Notes under the pieces: model-generated
What the model was told of the DNA's origin: nothing
The model's input: only the letters and a program-made list of their open reading frames with translations
Database searches by the model: none
Translations under genes and position numbers: made by a program
Shown here: positions 26,522-35,707 of the stretch, one piece after another
Position numbering within the stretch: the stretch's first letter is position 1
Layout: every line of letters begins with the position of its first letter
Source of the DNA: an uncultured Prevotella sp.
GTDB lineage: Bacteria; Bacteroidota; Bacteroidia; Bacteroidales; Bacteroidaceae
Reading direction: 5' to 3'
DNA length: 64,000 nt
Assembly (NCBI GenBank): GCA_947177775.1
Contig: CAMWVS010000003.1
Location: 30,039 to 94,038 of the forward strand

Positions 26522-28009
26522 TTAATCGTTCGGCCGTGAATAGTTCGGCGCCTCGCTCGTGATGGAGATGTCGTGCGGGTGGCTTTCCATGACACCTGCG
26601 TTCGTGATGCGGGTGAACTTGGCATCATGCAGCTTCTCGATTGTGGCAGCTCCGCAGTATCCCATACCGGAACGCAGACCGCCGACCATCTGATAGATGA
26701 CCTCCTGAACGGTTCCCTTGTAGGGTACGCGTCCTGCGATTCCCTCCGGAACGAGCTTCTTCACCTCTGTCGTGTCGCCCTGGAAATAGCGGTCCTTCGA
26801 ACCGTTCTTCTGCTCCATGGCCTCCAGCGAACCCATTCCGCGGTAGCTCTTGAACTTACGTCCGTTGAAGATGATGGTTTCTCCGGGACTTTCCTCCGTT
26901 CCGGCTACCAGCGAGCCGATCATGACGGAGCTTCCTCCGGCAGCGAGAGCCTTGACTACGTCGCCAGAATAGCGCAGACCGCCGTCGGCAATCAGGGGCA
27001 CACCGGTGCCCTGAAGCGCATTGTAGACATCATAGACGGCGCTCAGCTGAGGAACACCGACACCGGCAACGACACGGGTCGTACAGATTGAGCCCGGGCC
27101 GATACCGACTTTGACTGCATCGGCACCATTGTCGGCCAGCAGTCTTGCGGCAGCACCCGTGGCCACATTGCCGACAACGATGTCAACGCCGGGGAATGAA
27201 GCCTTTGCTTCCACCAGCTTCTCAATCACATATTTAGAATGTCCGTGGGCAGTGTCGATGACGATTGCGTCGGCTCCGGCGTCAACCAGCGCCTGCATGC
27301 GTACCAACGTGTCGGCCGTTACACCGACACCGGCAGCCACGCGCAGACGGCCCTTGCTGTCCTTGCAGGCCATGGGCTTGTCCTTGGCCTTGGTGATGTC
27401 CTTGTATGTAATCAGTCCGACGAGGTGGCCTTCCTTGTCCACCACGGGCAACTTCTCTATCTTGTTCTCCTGCAGTATCTGTGCGGCGGCGGCCAAATCG
27501 GTCTTCTGGTCCGTCGTGACGAGATTTTCCTTTGTCATCACGTCGTCAACCGTCTTGTCCAGATGACGCTCGAAGCGCAGGTCGCGGTTCGTAACGATAC
27601 CCACGAGATGATTGCCCTCGTCGACAACCGGAATTCCGCCGATGTGATATTCGGCCATCATAGCCAGCGCATCCCGTACGGTTGAACCGCGGCGGATCGT
27701 TACCGGATCATAAATCATACCGTTCTCGGCACGCTTTACGATAGCCACCTGACGGGCCTGGTCTTCTATCGGCATACTCTTGTGGATAACACCTATTCCT
27801 CCCTCACGGGCAATGGCAATGGCCATGCGAGATTCGGTCACGGTGTCCATCGCCGCCGTTACAAAAGGTATGTTCAGCTCAATGTTGCGGGAAAATCTTG
27901 TCTTGAGTTCTACCGTCTTGGGCAATACCTCTGAATAAGCGGGGATTAACAGGACGTCGTCATAAGTCAAGCCGTCCATCACGATTTTATCTGCAATAAA
28001 AGATGACAT
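26522..28009 (-). CDS. guaB: Inosine-5'-monophosphate dehydrogenase
   Basis: IMP dehydrogenase, 495 residues, oxidises IMP to XMP with NAD in guanine nucleotide synthesis in the cytoplasm. The barrel is split by two CBS domains at about residues 95-215, as usual. The catalytic loop [20 protein letters not shown] carries the active-site Cys; the flap and the [12 protein letters not shown] segment are present. It has its own promoter box at 28039-28046 and precedes the PPIase-mutL operon by 237 bp. Confidence 0.97.
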   Translation of the reverse strand: MSSFIADKIVMDGLTYDDVLLIPAYSEVLPKTVELKTRFSRNIELNIPFVTAAMDTVTESRMAIAIAREGGIGVIHKSMPIEDQARQVAIVKRAENGMIYDPVTIRRGSTVRDALAMMAEYHIGGIPVVDEGNHLVGIVTNRDLRFERHLDKTVDDVMTKENLVTTDQKTDLAAAAQILQENKIEKLPVVDKEGHLVGLITYKDITKAKDKPMACKDSKGRLRVAAGVGVTADTLVRMQALVDAGADAIVIDTAHGHSKYVIEKLVEAKASFPGVDIVVGNVATGAAARLLADNGADAVKVGIGPGSICTTRVVAGVGVPQLSAVYDVYNALQGTGVPLIADGGLRYSGDVVKALAAGGSSVMIGSLVAGTEESPGETIIFNGRKFKSYRGMGSLEAMEQKNGSKDRYFQGDTTEVKKLVPEGIAGRVPYKGTVQEVIYQMVGGLRSGMGYCGAATIEKLHDAKFTRITNAGVMESHPHDISITSEAPNYSRPND

Positions 28010-28038
28010 ATAAATGATGCTTTAAAAATTATTGCGTG

Positions 28039-28046
28039 CAAATTTA
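28039..28046 (-). promoter_or_regulatory. Bacteroidetes -7 box for guaB
   Basis: The minus strand reads TAAATTTG, 30 bp before the guaB start codon. Confidence 0.6.
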
Positions 28047-28467
28047 GCATAAAAAATCCACAAAAGCATCAAAATCCTGCAAATTCTTTGTTTATTAATA
28101 CGTTTTAACTGCTACGCTCCATAGGCCATGGAAGGACATAAGCGCTGCATTTCGATTTTGAATCTATGGTTCTAACTGCTTGCCGGCGGTGGCCTTGTTC
28201 CCTTTTTTCCTGTTTTTAAGCCCGCGAAAGTGGGGACTTCCTGATTTTTTCTTTCCCTGCTCCAAAATATCGCAGCTACGCGCGTAACAAAATTCAGGGG
28301 TTGTCGTGACGATATATTTACACGTTTCGTAACATACTCATTCATAGCTACATACTGTTTCGGCCGTCTTTTTACTTTCGATATGGCTTTATTTGTTGTC
28401 ACGCCCTTTTGATGTGGACGGACCTTGGAGAAATATACAACGGTGGAGTTGGATATTTCTGAAGATA
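28047..28467. other. Intergenic region without a supported gene
   Basis: About 420 bp between the guaB promoter and the next ORF. A minus-strand reading frame at 28172-28513 contains a Lys/Arg-rich stretch but no recognisable domain or promoter and overlaps the following gene. No tRNA, riboswitch or clear repeat was found. Confidence 0.5.
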
Positions 28468-29094
28468 ATGTTGAACATAAGAATACCGGTGCGTGGTGTT
28501 TGGCTCGACACAAACCTGTATGATGCGACTTATGCAGAATATTGTGAGAACAAGAATTACATACGTTTTAGATTGGTCAAGGCTGTGTCGTTGGCCTTTT
28601 GCTATGTGTTTTTCGCATTTTGGATATTTTATCCGCGTCAATATATACCTATCAATATGAGTAAAGGGCAGGTCAGATTGGAATGTTTCATTGTTGATAA
28701 ATATAAGTTTAGGACAAGGCGTAGTTCCGATTCGGCGAAAATTGTGCGTCTTTCAATCAAGGGGAGGATGTGCAAAATGAATCAAGATGGTTATTTTGAT
28801 GAATGGCTATATGATGATTGTCGGATTGGAGATACGCTGGAGTTGACAATAACAAGCGTGGATATGGACGTAATCTCGGGACGTGATTTTGTTTTGAAGT
28901 CACAGAAAGAGCCAGAACCATTAGGTCCGGAAAATGTGGTTGACGATAAATTGGCAGAGGAACATGACCCGATGGGGTATGATTGGACCAAATGGGCTGA
29001 TTTGGCTTTCAACGACATTCGGGCGGGGAATGGTGGTATGCTGATGACTGATGGTACTCGAATGGACTCCATACCTCAATTTCCCTGGTCGTAA
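28468..29094 (+). CDS. Hypothetical membrane protein (accessory)
   Basis: A 208-residue protein I do not recognise. One transmembrane helix is visible (VSLAFCYVFFAFWIFYPRQY, about residues 41-60), followed by a soluble domain with beta-strand-like segments (KGQVRLECFIVDKYKF, IVRLSIKGRMC, DTLELTITSVDMDVISG) that could be OB-like, and an acidic Pro/Glu-rich tail. The frame is open back to a TTG at 28393, but the ATG at 28468 is the first methionine codon. It is the only plus-strand gene in a long minus-strand housekeeping block, and its base composition is AT-richer than its neighbours, which suggests acquisition. Confidence 0.6.
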   Translation: MLNIRIPVRGVWLDTNLYDATYAEYCENKNYIRFRLVKAVSLAFCYVFFAFWIFYPRQYIPINMSKGQVRLECFIVDKYKFRTRRSSDSAKIVRLSIKGRMCKMNQDGYFDEWLYDDCRIGDTLELTITSVDMDVISGRDFVLKSQKEPEPLGPENVVDDKLAEEHDPMGYDWTKWADLAFNDIRAGNGGMLMTDGTRMDSIPQFPWS

Positions 29095-29135
29095 TGTTCG
29101 TGGAGATTATTGTTGATATTGTGATGTGATTACTA

Positions 29136-29711
29136 TTATTCTATTACGTAGTAATAATTATCGTTGTTTTCAAAGTCATCATCTTCAATATCTTCGTCTT
29201 CAATATCTTCGTCTTCGTCATATATCCATACTCTCTTTTTTGCATATTTGCCTTCTTCAAATACAGATAGGTTTCTTTCGATGAATTCGGTCCATAAATC
29301 TTCTAAAATCTGCGAATCTTTCTCATTAAGCATTCTGCCGGAATGCCCTCCTTGCCAATTGAAATTAGGAATGGCGTGTTCAAGTTCTTCTGTTGTCAGA
29401 GTTCTCACCTTGTCAGAATCAATGAGTACATCGGGGTCTAAATCAACATAATAGGTTTTGCGGGCTTTACCGGACCAATCATTGTCAAGATACGGTTCAG
29501 ATATAACGGTTCCGCTCATCACTATTCCTGTGTTACCTTTGCCAACCCTTACGAGGTAGAAGTCATTAGACTCTTCTACCTTTTCGTGCTCCCATACGCT
29601 CCAATTATACCAATCTTCATCTATTGTATCGAATTCATTCAAGTCTTTCTCAAAATGTTCCTTAGTGTAGCTGGATATATCCGGATTCCACATTAAAATG
29701 ATTGCACTCAT
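29136..29711 (-). CDS. Hypothetical acidic protein (accessory)
   Basis: A 191-residue protein of unknown family. The first ~150 residues look globular (WYNWSVWEHEKV, DFYLVRVGKGNTGIVMSGTV, KTYYVDLDPDVLIDS, NFNWQGGHSGRML), with a pattern that could belong to a PUA/EVE-like fold, but this is a weak impression. The C-terminus is a strongly acidic tail made of DEDIED-type repeats. An upstream extension of the frame would overlap recQ, so the ATG at 29711 is chosen; it starts 44 bp after the recQ stop and may be co-transcribed with it. Like the previous gene it is AT-rich relative to its neighbours. Confidence 0.65.
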   Translation of the reverse strand: MSAIILMWNPDISSYTKEHFEKDLNEFDTIDEDWYNWSVWEHEKVEESNDFYLVRVGKGNTGIVMSGTVISEPYLDNDWSGKARKTYYVDLDPDVLIDSDKVRTLTTEELEHAIPNFNWQGGHSGRMLNEKDSQILEDLWTEFIERNLSVFEEGKYAKKRVWIYDEDEDIEDEDIEDDDFENNDNYYYVIE

Positions 29712-29755
29712 ATCTATAATACTTTTATTTGTTGATTGACTTCTGACACTCCGTA

Positions 29756-31939
29756 TCAGTTTGCCATTTCTGAAATGAACTTGATGCGCACCAAACGTAT
29801 TTCGTCTTCCGAACAATCTTCGCCAAGTTCTTCGAGAGCTGTTTCGAGGTCGTCCGTGTCCGACTCCTTGAAATAGTCGTAGATGTCGTCAATGCGGTCC
29901 TCATCCATAACTTCTTCGAGGAAATAGTCGATATTGAGCTTCGTTCCGGAATAGACGATGGCTTCCACCTCGTCCAACAGTTCCTCAAACTCTATGCCTT
30001 TGGCATTGGCGATGTCGTCAAGGGCAATCTGACGGTCGATGCTCTGTATGATGCTGACCTTGAGCATTGACTTCTTGGCCACGGTGCGGACGCGCAAATC
30101 CGCCTGTCTGACGATGTCGTTTTCCTCACAATAGCGCTTTATCAGATTAACAAACTCCTTGGCGTATGGCTGCTTAATCTTGCCTTCGCCCACACCTTGA
30201 ATGTTCTTCAGCTCTTCAAGAGTTACGGGATAGTCTGTTGCCATCTGTTCCAGAGAAACATCCTGGAATATTACGTATGGTGGGCGGTCCATCTTTTTGG
30301 ACACTTTCTTACGCAAGTCAATGAGCATTGAGTTCAGTGCGGGGTCCAGCGCTCCGGTCACTCCGTCATGCTCAAGTACAGTATCTTCGTCTTCGTTGAA
30401 TTCGTTGTCTTTTACAATCATAAACGGTTTTGTCTTCTTCATGAATTTCTTGCCTTCCGGTGTAATCTTCAAAAGACCGTAGTTCTCCACTTCCTTTTTG
30501 AGGTATCCGGCAATAAGAGCCTGCCGGATGAGCGGGTTCCAGATGTTTTCGTCTTCATCCGCTCCCGAACCGAAAGCCTCCGATTCATGATGTTTGTGTG
30601 CGAGGATTTCCTCTGTCTCACGTCCCACGATAAAGTCAATCACATAGTCGGAACGGAAATTTTCTTTTATAGCGGCTATGGCCTTCAGCGCGATGAGCAA
30701 CTGTCGGTCTGCCTGTATTTTTTCTTTCGGGTGACGACAATTATCGCAGTTGCCGCAGTTGTCATGGTCATATATCTCACCGAAATAGTGGAGCAGCATT
30801 TTTCTCCGGCAGACGGATGTCTCGGCGTATGCCGCTGTCTCCTGCAACAGTTGGCGGCCGATATCCTGTTCTGCCACTGGCTTTCCTTCCATGAACTTGT
30901 CCAACTTCTGAAGGTCCTTCTGCGAATAGAATGCCAGACAGATTCCTTCACCGCCGTCGCGGCCGGAACGTCCGGTTTCCTGATAATATCCCTCCAGGCT
31001 CTTCGGTATATCATAGTGGATAACGAAACGCACATCCGGTTTATCGATTCCCATACCGAAAGCGATGGTGGCCACAATGACGTCGATTTTCTCCATGAGG
31101 AAATCGTCCTGTGTCTGTGAGCGTGTGGCGGAATCCAGTCCGGCGTGATAAGCGGCAGCCTTTATCTCATTGGCGCGGAGTATAGCGGCCAGTTCTTCAA
31201 CTTTCTTCCGTGACAGACAATAGATGATACCGCTTTTTCCGGGATGCTGCTTGATGAACTTTATGATGTCCTTGTCAACGTCCTTCGTCTTCTGACGCAC
31301 CTCATAATAGAGGTTGGAGCGGTTGAAAGAACTCTTGAACTCCTGCGCCTCCGGCATACCGAGGTTCTTCTTGATGTCCGTGCGGACCTTGTCTGTGGCC
31401 GTAGCCGTGAGCGCTATAACCGGAGCCCGGCCTATTTCGTTTATAATGGGGCGTATGCGGCGGTATTCGGGACGGAAATCATGTCCCCACTCCGATATAC
31501 AGTGAGCCTCATCTATGGCATAGAACGAAATCTTCACTGAGCGCAGGAACTCCACGTTGTCTTCCTTCGTGAGCGATTCAGGCGCTACATATAGCAGTTT
31601 GGTGTGTCCGGCCTTGATGTCGGCCTTGACCTGATCGATGGCTGCTTTGTTGAGCGACGAGTTCAGATAGTGTGCCACTCCCGGTGTCTCACTGAGATTG
31701 CTGATGACGTCCACCTGATTTTTCATCAGAGCGATGAGCGGCGAAATGATAATCGCCGTACCTTCCATGAGCAGCGATGGCAACTGATAGCACAGTGATT
31801 TTCCGCCTCCGGTGGGCATAAGGACGAACGTGTCGTTGCCATCAAGCACATTGCGGATAATAGCTTCCTGATCGCCTTTGAACTTGTCAAAGCCGAAATG
31901 CTTTTTCAGCGCCTCTGTCAGATTCACCTTGTCTGCCAT
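29756..31939 (-). CDS. recQ: ATP-dependent DNA helicase RecQ
   Basis: RecQ family 3'-5' DNA helicase, 727 residues, acting in recombination and replication fork repair. Visible are the Q motif region, Walker A MPTGGGKS, motif Ia, the DEAH box (AIDEAHCISEWGHDFR), motif VI ETGRSGRDG, then the RQC zinc-binding cysteines (CGNCDNC) and an HRDC domain (LEQMATDYPVTLEELKNIQG). The C-terminal extension of about 100 residues is helical and acidic. It starts 23 bp after clpX and belongs to the clpP-clpX-recQ operon. Confidence 0.96.
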   Translation of the reverse strand: MADKVNLTEALKKHFGFDKFKGDQEAIIRNVLDGNDTFVLMPTGGGKSLCYQLPSLLMEGTAIIISPLIALMKNQVDVISNLSETPGVAHYLNSSLNKAAIDQVKADIKAGHTKLLYVAPESLTKEDNVEFLRSVKISFYAIDEAHCISEWGHDFRPEYRRIRPIINEIGRAPVIALTATATDKVRTDIKKNLGMPEAQEFKSSFNRSNLYYEVRQKTKDVDKDIIKFIKQHPGKSGIIYCLSRKKVEELAAILRANEIKAAAYHAGLDSATRSQTQDDFLMEKIDVIVATIAFGMGIDKPDVRFVIHYDIPKSLEGYYQETGRSGRDGGEGICLAFYSQKDLQKLDKFMEGKPVAEQDIGRQLLQETAAYAETSVCRRKMLLHYFGEIYDHDNCGNCDNCRHPKEKIQADRQLLIALKAIAAIKENFRSDYVIDFIVGRETEEILAHKHHESEAFGSGADEDENIWNPLIRQALIAGYLKKEVENYGLLKITPEGKKFMKKTKPFMIVKDNEFNEDEDTVLEHDGVTGALDPALNSMLIDLRKKVSKKMDRPPYVIFQDVSLEQMATDYPVTLEELKNIQGVGEGKIKQPYAKEFVNLIKRYCEENDIVRQADLRVRTVAKKSMLKVSIIQSIDRQIALDDIANAKGIEFEELLDEVEAIVYSGTKLNIDYFLEEVMDEDRIDDIYDYFKESDTDDLETALEELGEDCSEDEIRLVRIKFISEMAN

Positions 31940-31962
31940 ATCGTGATAAATAGATTATGTTA

Positions 31963-33210
31963 TTATGCCTCTAATTTCTGTAGATGTGACTTGTCGAGTT
32001 GCCGCTCGGCATATTCGAGTGTAACCTCGAAAGTCTTCTTCTTGTCTGACGGAACCTCAAACATGGCGTCCATCATGATGCTTTCCACGATGGAGCGTAG
32101 TCCTCGTGCTCCCAGTTTGTATTCCACGGCCTTGTCGACCACGAGTTTCAGTGCATCTTCGCTGAAAGTCAGCTTTATGCCATCCATCTCGAAGAGCTTG
32201 ACATACTGCTTGACAATCGAGTTTTTCGGTTCCGACAGGATGCGTGCCAATGCTTCGCGGTCCAGCGGATTGAGATATGTCAAGACCGGAAGACGGCCGA
32301 TAATTTCGGGAATGAGTCCGAAAGACTTGAGGTCCTGCGGAAGGATATACTGCATCAGGTCGCCTTTGTCTATTTTGCGTACGTTCTGAACTGAATTGTA
32401 TCCCACGGTGTGGGTATTCAGTCGTTGTGCGATTTTCCGTTCTATTCCGTCGAAAGCTCCTCCGCAGATGAAAAGGATGTTCTTCGTATCCACGTGTATA
32501 TAGTCCTGATCCGGATGTTTCCGGCCGCCCTTCGGCGGTACATTGACTATTGTTCCCTCCAACAGCTTGAGCAGACCTTGCTGTACGCCTTCGCCGCTGA
32601 CATCCCGTGTTATCGAAGGATTGTCGCTCTTTCGGGCAATCTTGTCAATCTCGTCAATGAATACGATTCCCCGCTGGGCGGCTTCAACGTTGAAATCGGC
32701 CACCTGAAGCAGACGTGACAGGATGCTCTCTACGTCCTCACCCACATATCCGGCCTCGGTGAACACCGTGGCATCGACGATGGTGAACGGCACATCCAGC
32801 AGATGTGCTATTGTGCGTGCGAGCAAGGTCTTTCCCGTACCGGTGCTTCCGACCATGATGATGTTGCTCTTCTCTATTTCCACGCCATCATCGCCTTTTG
32901 GCTGCTGAAGGCGTTTGTAATGGTTATAGACGGCCACGGATAGATAGCGTTTGGCCTCGTCCTGCCCTATGATATATTCGTCCAGATATTCCTTTATCTC
33001 TTTGGGCTTGGGCACTTTCTTTAGCTGAAACTTGTCTTCCTTGCCTTTTTTCCCCGCAGACGTTTCTTCGACGACTCCGGTTGACTGGACTATCTGATAT
33101 GCCTGTACGGCACAATCTTCACATATATATCCGTTGAGTCCCGTGATGAGGAGTTTCACTTCTTTTTCTCCTCTTCCGCAGAAGCTGCAAACTTTCTTCA
33201 TCCTTGCCAC
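31963..33210 (-). CDS. clpX: ATP-dependent protease ATP-binding subunit ClpX
   Basis: AAA+ unfoldase of 415 residues that feeds substrates to ClpP. The N-terminal zinc-binding domain has CSFCGRG and YICEDC, followed by Walker A GSTGTGKT, Walker [11 protein letters not shown], sensor motifs and the ClpP-contacting IGF-like loop region. An internal linker rich in Lys ([19 protein letters not shown]) separates the zinc domain from the ATPase. It begins 10 bp after the clpP stop and is followed closely by recQ. Confidence 0.97.
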   Translation of the reverse strand: MARMKKVCSFCGRGEKEVKLLITGLNGYICEDCAVQAYQIVQSTGVVEETSAGKKGKEDKFQLKKVPKPKEIKEYLDEYIIGQDEAKRYLSVAVYNHYKRLQQPKGDDGVEIEKSNIIMVGSTGTGKTLLARTIAHLLDVPFTIVDATVFTEAGYVGEDVESILSRLLQVADFNVEAAQRGIVFIDEIDKIARKSDNPSITRDVSGEGVQQGLLKLLEGTIVNVPPKGGRKHPDQDYIHVDTKNILFICGGAFDGIERKIAQRLNTHTVGYNSVQNVRKIDKGDLMQYILPQDLKSFGLIPEIIGRLPVLTYLNPLDREALARILSEPKNSIVKQYVKLFEMDGIKLTFSEDALKLVVDKAVEYKLGARGLRSIVESIMMDAMFEVPSDKKKTFEVTLEYAERQLDKSHLQKLEA

Positions 33211-33220
33211 TCTATGTTTT

Positions 33221-33886
33221 TTATTTCTTTCTTGTCAGTACGTTGTCAATCATGCCGTATTCGCGTGCTTCTTCGGCCGTCATCCAGTAGTTGCGGTCGG
33301 AATCGTTCCACACTTTTTCATACGGTGTGTGCGAATGGTCGGCAATGATTGTGTACAGCTCTTTCTTGAATTTCATTATCTCCTTGGCCTCGATCTCAAT
33401 GTCGGAAGCCTGTCCCTGTACGCCGCCCAGCGGCTGGTGAATCATGACGCGGCTGTGGGTCAGTGCAGAACGTTTGCCCTCAGCTCCTGCCACGAGCAGA
33501 ACCGCTGCCATGGATGCCGCCATGCCTGTGCATATAGTGGCAACGTCGCTGGAAATAAACTGCATTGTGTCATATATGCCGAGTCCGGCGGTAACGCTTC
33601 CTCCGGGAGAGTTGATATATATGGAGATATCTTTTCCGGGATCCACGGAGTCCAGATAGAGCAACTGGGCCTGCAGTGTGTTTGCCGTATAGTCATCAAT
33701 CTGTGTGCCGAGGAAGATGATGCGATCCATCATCAGGCGTGAGAACACATCCATCTGGGTTACATTCAGCTGGCGCTCTTCAAGTATATAGGGATTCAGA
33801 TACTGTGCCTGTGAACTCACAACCTCGTCGAGGACGAGTCCGTTTATCCCCAGATGCCTGGTAGCGTATTTTCTGAAGTCATTCAT
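33221..33886 (-). CDS. clpP: ATP-dependent Clp protease proteolytic subunit ClpP
   Basis: Serine protease subunit of 221 residues, forming the tetradecameric proteolytic chamber. Catalytic residues are visible: Ser125 in GMAAS, His150 in MIHQP, and an Asp near residue 199. The SPGGS oxyanion segment is intact. The N-terminal ~30 residues before the conserved core are longer than in some ClpPs, a common feature in Bacteroidetes. It is the first gene of clpP-clpX-recQ, with a promoter box at 33963-33970 and a leader hairpin at 33917-33950. Confidence 0.97.
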   Translation of the reverse strand: MNDFRKYATRHLGINGLVLDEVVSSQAQYLNPYILEERQLNVTQMDVFSRLMMDRIIFLGTQIDDYTANTLQAQLLYLDSVDPGKDISIYINSPGGSVTAGLGIYDTMQFISSDVATICTGMAASMAAVLLVAGAEGKRSALTHSRVMIHQPLGGVQGQASDIEIEAKEIMKFKKELYTIIADHSHTPYEKVWNDSDRNYWMTAEEAREYGMIDNVLTRKK

Positions 33887-33916
33887 AATGATACTTTATT
33901 TCTGATATTATAATAA

Positions 33917-33950
33917 GGATAAAGAAAGGAGATTGTCGACTTTCTTATCC
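33917..33950 (-). promoter_or_regulatory. Hairpin in the clpP leader
   Basis: GGATAAAGAAAG (33917-33928) pairs with CTTTCTTATCC (33940-33950) with one bulged A. It lies between the clpP promoter box and start codon, so it would be part of the leader; it could alternatively act as the terminator of tig. Confidence 0.45.
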
Positions 33951-33962
33951 CGTTCTTAGGAA

Positions 33963-33970
33963 CAAAGATA
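33963..33970 (-). promoter_or_regulatory. Bacteroidetes -7 box for clpP-clpX-recQ
   Basis: The minus strand reads TATCTTTG, 77 bp before the clpP start. Confidence 0.6.
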
Positions 33971-34023
33971 ATAAAAAAAGTCGATAACCTCCTTATCTGT
34001 GAGATTATTTTTCGAAAAATGCT

Positions 34024-35388
34024 TTATTTTTCCTGCATCATCTTGTTGAAGTCATCCAATGACACTGCTTTCTCGTTCAGTTTCACTACACCTTTGAGTG
34101 CTGCGATGAGCTTCACATCGATGGCACGGTCAACAAGAGAGTCAACGTTCTTGCGGTCTTTCAGCATACTTTCGGCATACTGCTCCAGATATTCCTCCGG
34201 CACATTTGCCATGCCGTACTGTGCGAACTGGATACGTGCTGTCTCCTTAGCGACATTCTTGATGTCAGCATCGTCAACCTTGATGCTGTTGGCTGCCACA
34301 AGCTGCTCCTTGATAAGGTGCCACTTGAGTTCCTTGACGCTGGCCTCATAGTTCTCCTCTACAAACTGTTCTCCCTTGTCCTTATTGTTGTTGAGCATGA
34401 TGCGCTTGAGCAGAGCGTCCGGGAACTGGAGTTCACCAACTTTCTCCTCAAGATATGCGCGTACGTCAAGCAGGAACTTATAGTCCGTGTCTGTCGTGAG
34501 CTGGTTCTTGATGCCGTCGGCAATCTTCTGACGGAAATCCGCCTCGTCCTTCACTTCGTCCTTACCGAACACCTGATCGAAGAGTTCCTGGTTGACCTCA
34601 GCCTTCACGAAACGTGAGATTTCGGTCACGAGGAAAGTGAAGTCAGACGTCATGTCGGCCACTTTCTCCTTTTCTATTTTCAGCAGCGAAGAAACCTCAA
34701 CGTCGCTTTCGGGATAAGCCTTGCGGGGATTGAAAGTGATCACGCTGCCAAGCTTCGCACCGTTGAAAAGATTCTTCTGTTCCTCAACCTTGATGTATTC
34801 CGGCATGATCACAGCGCTTTCAACCACGATACCGTCTTCCTTGGCGTTGCCGTCAGCGTCCAGCTCACGGAGGTCGCCCTTGAGCATGTCATTCTGTGCG
34901 GCGTCATACTCCTCAACCTTATCGTAGTGGCCTGCGCGTGACTGGAACATTTCCACCTGCTGATCTACGAGTTTGTCGTCAACGTCGATAGTGTAGTAGT
35001 CCACTGTGTCGTCACCGGTCAGCGTAGCGTTCACCTCGGGAGCTACGGCGATATCGAAGATGAAAGTCATTGTTTCGTCTTTCTCCGGGTCAACCATGAC
35101 CTGCTTTTCGCTCGGCATGGGTTCGCCCAGCATCTGTATCTTGTTCTCACGAATGTATCCGTAGAGTTTTTCGCCAAGCAATTTGTTGACAACGTCCATT
35201 TTGACGGCCGTTCCATACTGACGCTTAATCATTCCCATAGGCACCTGACCAGGACGGAAACCGGGCACATTGGCCTTCTTGCGATAGTCTTTCAGCTGCT
35301 TTTCGACATCAGCCTGATAGTCTTCCTTCTCGATAGTCAAGGTCATCACACCATTGAGCTTATCGGGGTTCTCAAATGAAATATTCAT
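34024..35388 (-). CDS. tig: Trigger factor
   Basis: Ribosome-associated chaperone of 454 residues with peptidylprolyl isomerase activity in many species. The N-terminal ribosome-binding domain has KKANVPGFRPGQVPMGMIKR, matching the trigger factor signature, followed by a divergent FKBP-like middle domain and a long helical C-terminal chaperone region. It lies upstream of clpP-clpX, the classical tig-clpP-clpX order, but the 137-bp gap contains a clpP promoter. Its own promoter box is at 35434-35441. Confidence 0.95.
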   Translation of the reverse strand: MNISFENPDKLNGVMTLTIEKEDYQADVEKQLKDYRKKANVPGFRPGQVPMGMIKRQYGTAVKMDVVNKLLGEKLYGYIRENKIQMLGEPMPSEKQVMVDPEKDETMTFIFDIAVAPEVNATLTGDDTVDYYTIDVDDKLVDQQVEMFQSRAGHYDKVEEYDAAQNDMLKGDLRELDADGNAKEDGIVVESAVIMPEYIKVEEQKNLFNGAKLGSVITFNPRKAYPESDVEVSSLLKIEKEKVADMTSDFTFLVTEISRFVKAEVNQELFDQVFGKDEVKDEADFRQKIADGIKNQLTTDTDYKFLLDVRAYLEEKVGELQFPDALLKRIMLNNNKDKGEQFVEENYEASVKELKWHLIKEQLVAANSIKVDDADIKNVAKETARIQFAQYGMANVPEEYLEQYAESMLKDRKNVDSLVDRAIDVKLIAALKGVVKLNEKAVSLDDFNKMMQEK

Positions 35389-35433
35389 CTTTCGTTAATA
35401 TATTATTAATGTATAGTCGTTTTTTTCGAGGTG

Positions 35434-35441
35434 CAAAAATA
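35434..35441 (-). promoter_or_regulatory. Bacteroidetes -7 box for tig
   Basis: The minus strand reads TATTTTTG, 46 bp before the tig start codon. Confidence 0.55.
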
Positions 35442-35577
35442 CGGATAAATGACGTAAATGCCTAACGTTTACGGAATTTTAACTATTAGAGTAAAACTCT
35501 GTTCATTATCTTACGCCGGTTTGAAGTGCGGCTTACATCTGTGTTTTTGTTTTATTGATGCTTAAAAACAAAAGACT

Positions 35578-35617
35578 GCCGGCATGTCCCGATTATCTAT
35601 GTATCGGGCATGCCGGC
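35578..35617 (-). terminator. Terminator of the T9SS-secreted protein gene
   Basis: A near-perfect stem of about 15 bp (35578-35593 with 35603-35617, core GCCGGCATG / CATGCCGGC) is followed on the minus strand by CTTTTGTTTTTAA. It lies about 90 bp past the stop at 35708. Confidence 0.8.
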
Positions 35618-35707
35618 ATGTTCTTTTCTGGCAGGGACGTGGCCGCTGCCTTGTTGATTGCCGCTATTTCGCGGACAATGGTTTGTCTTTCACGGGCTTT
35701 CCCGTTG

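Noticed and set aside
28172..28513. Minus-strand 113-codon frame
   Set aside because: Overlaps the next gene, no recognised domain and no promoter; kept as intergenic.
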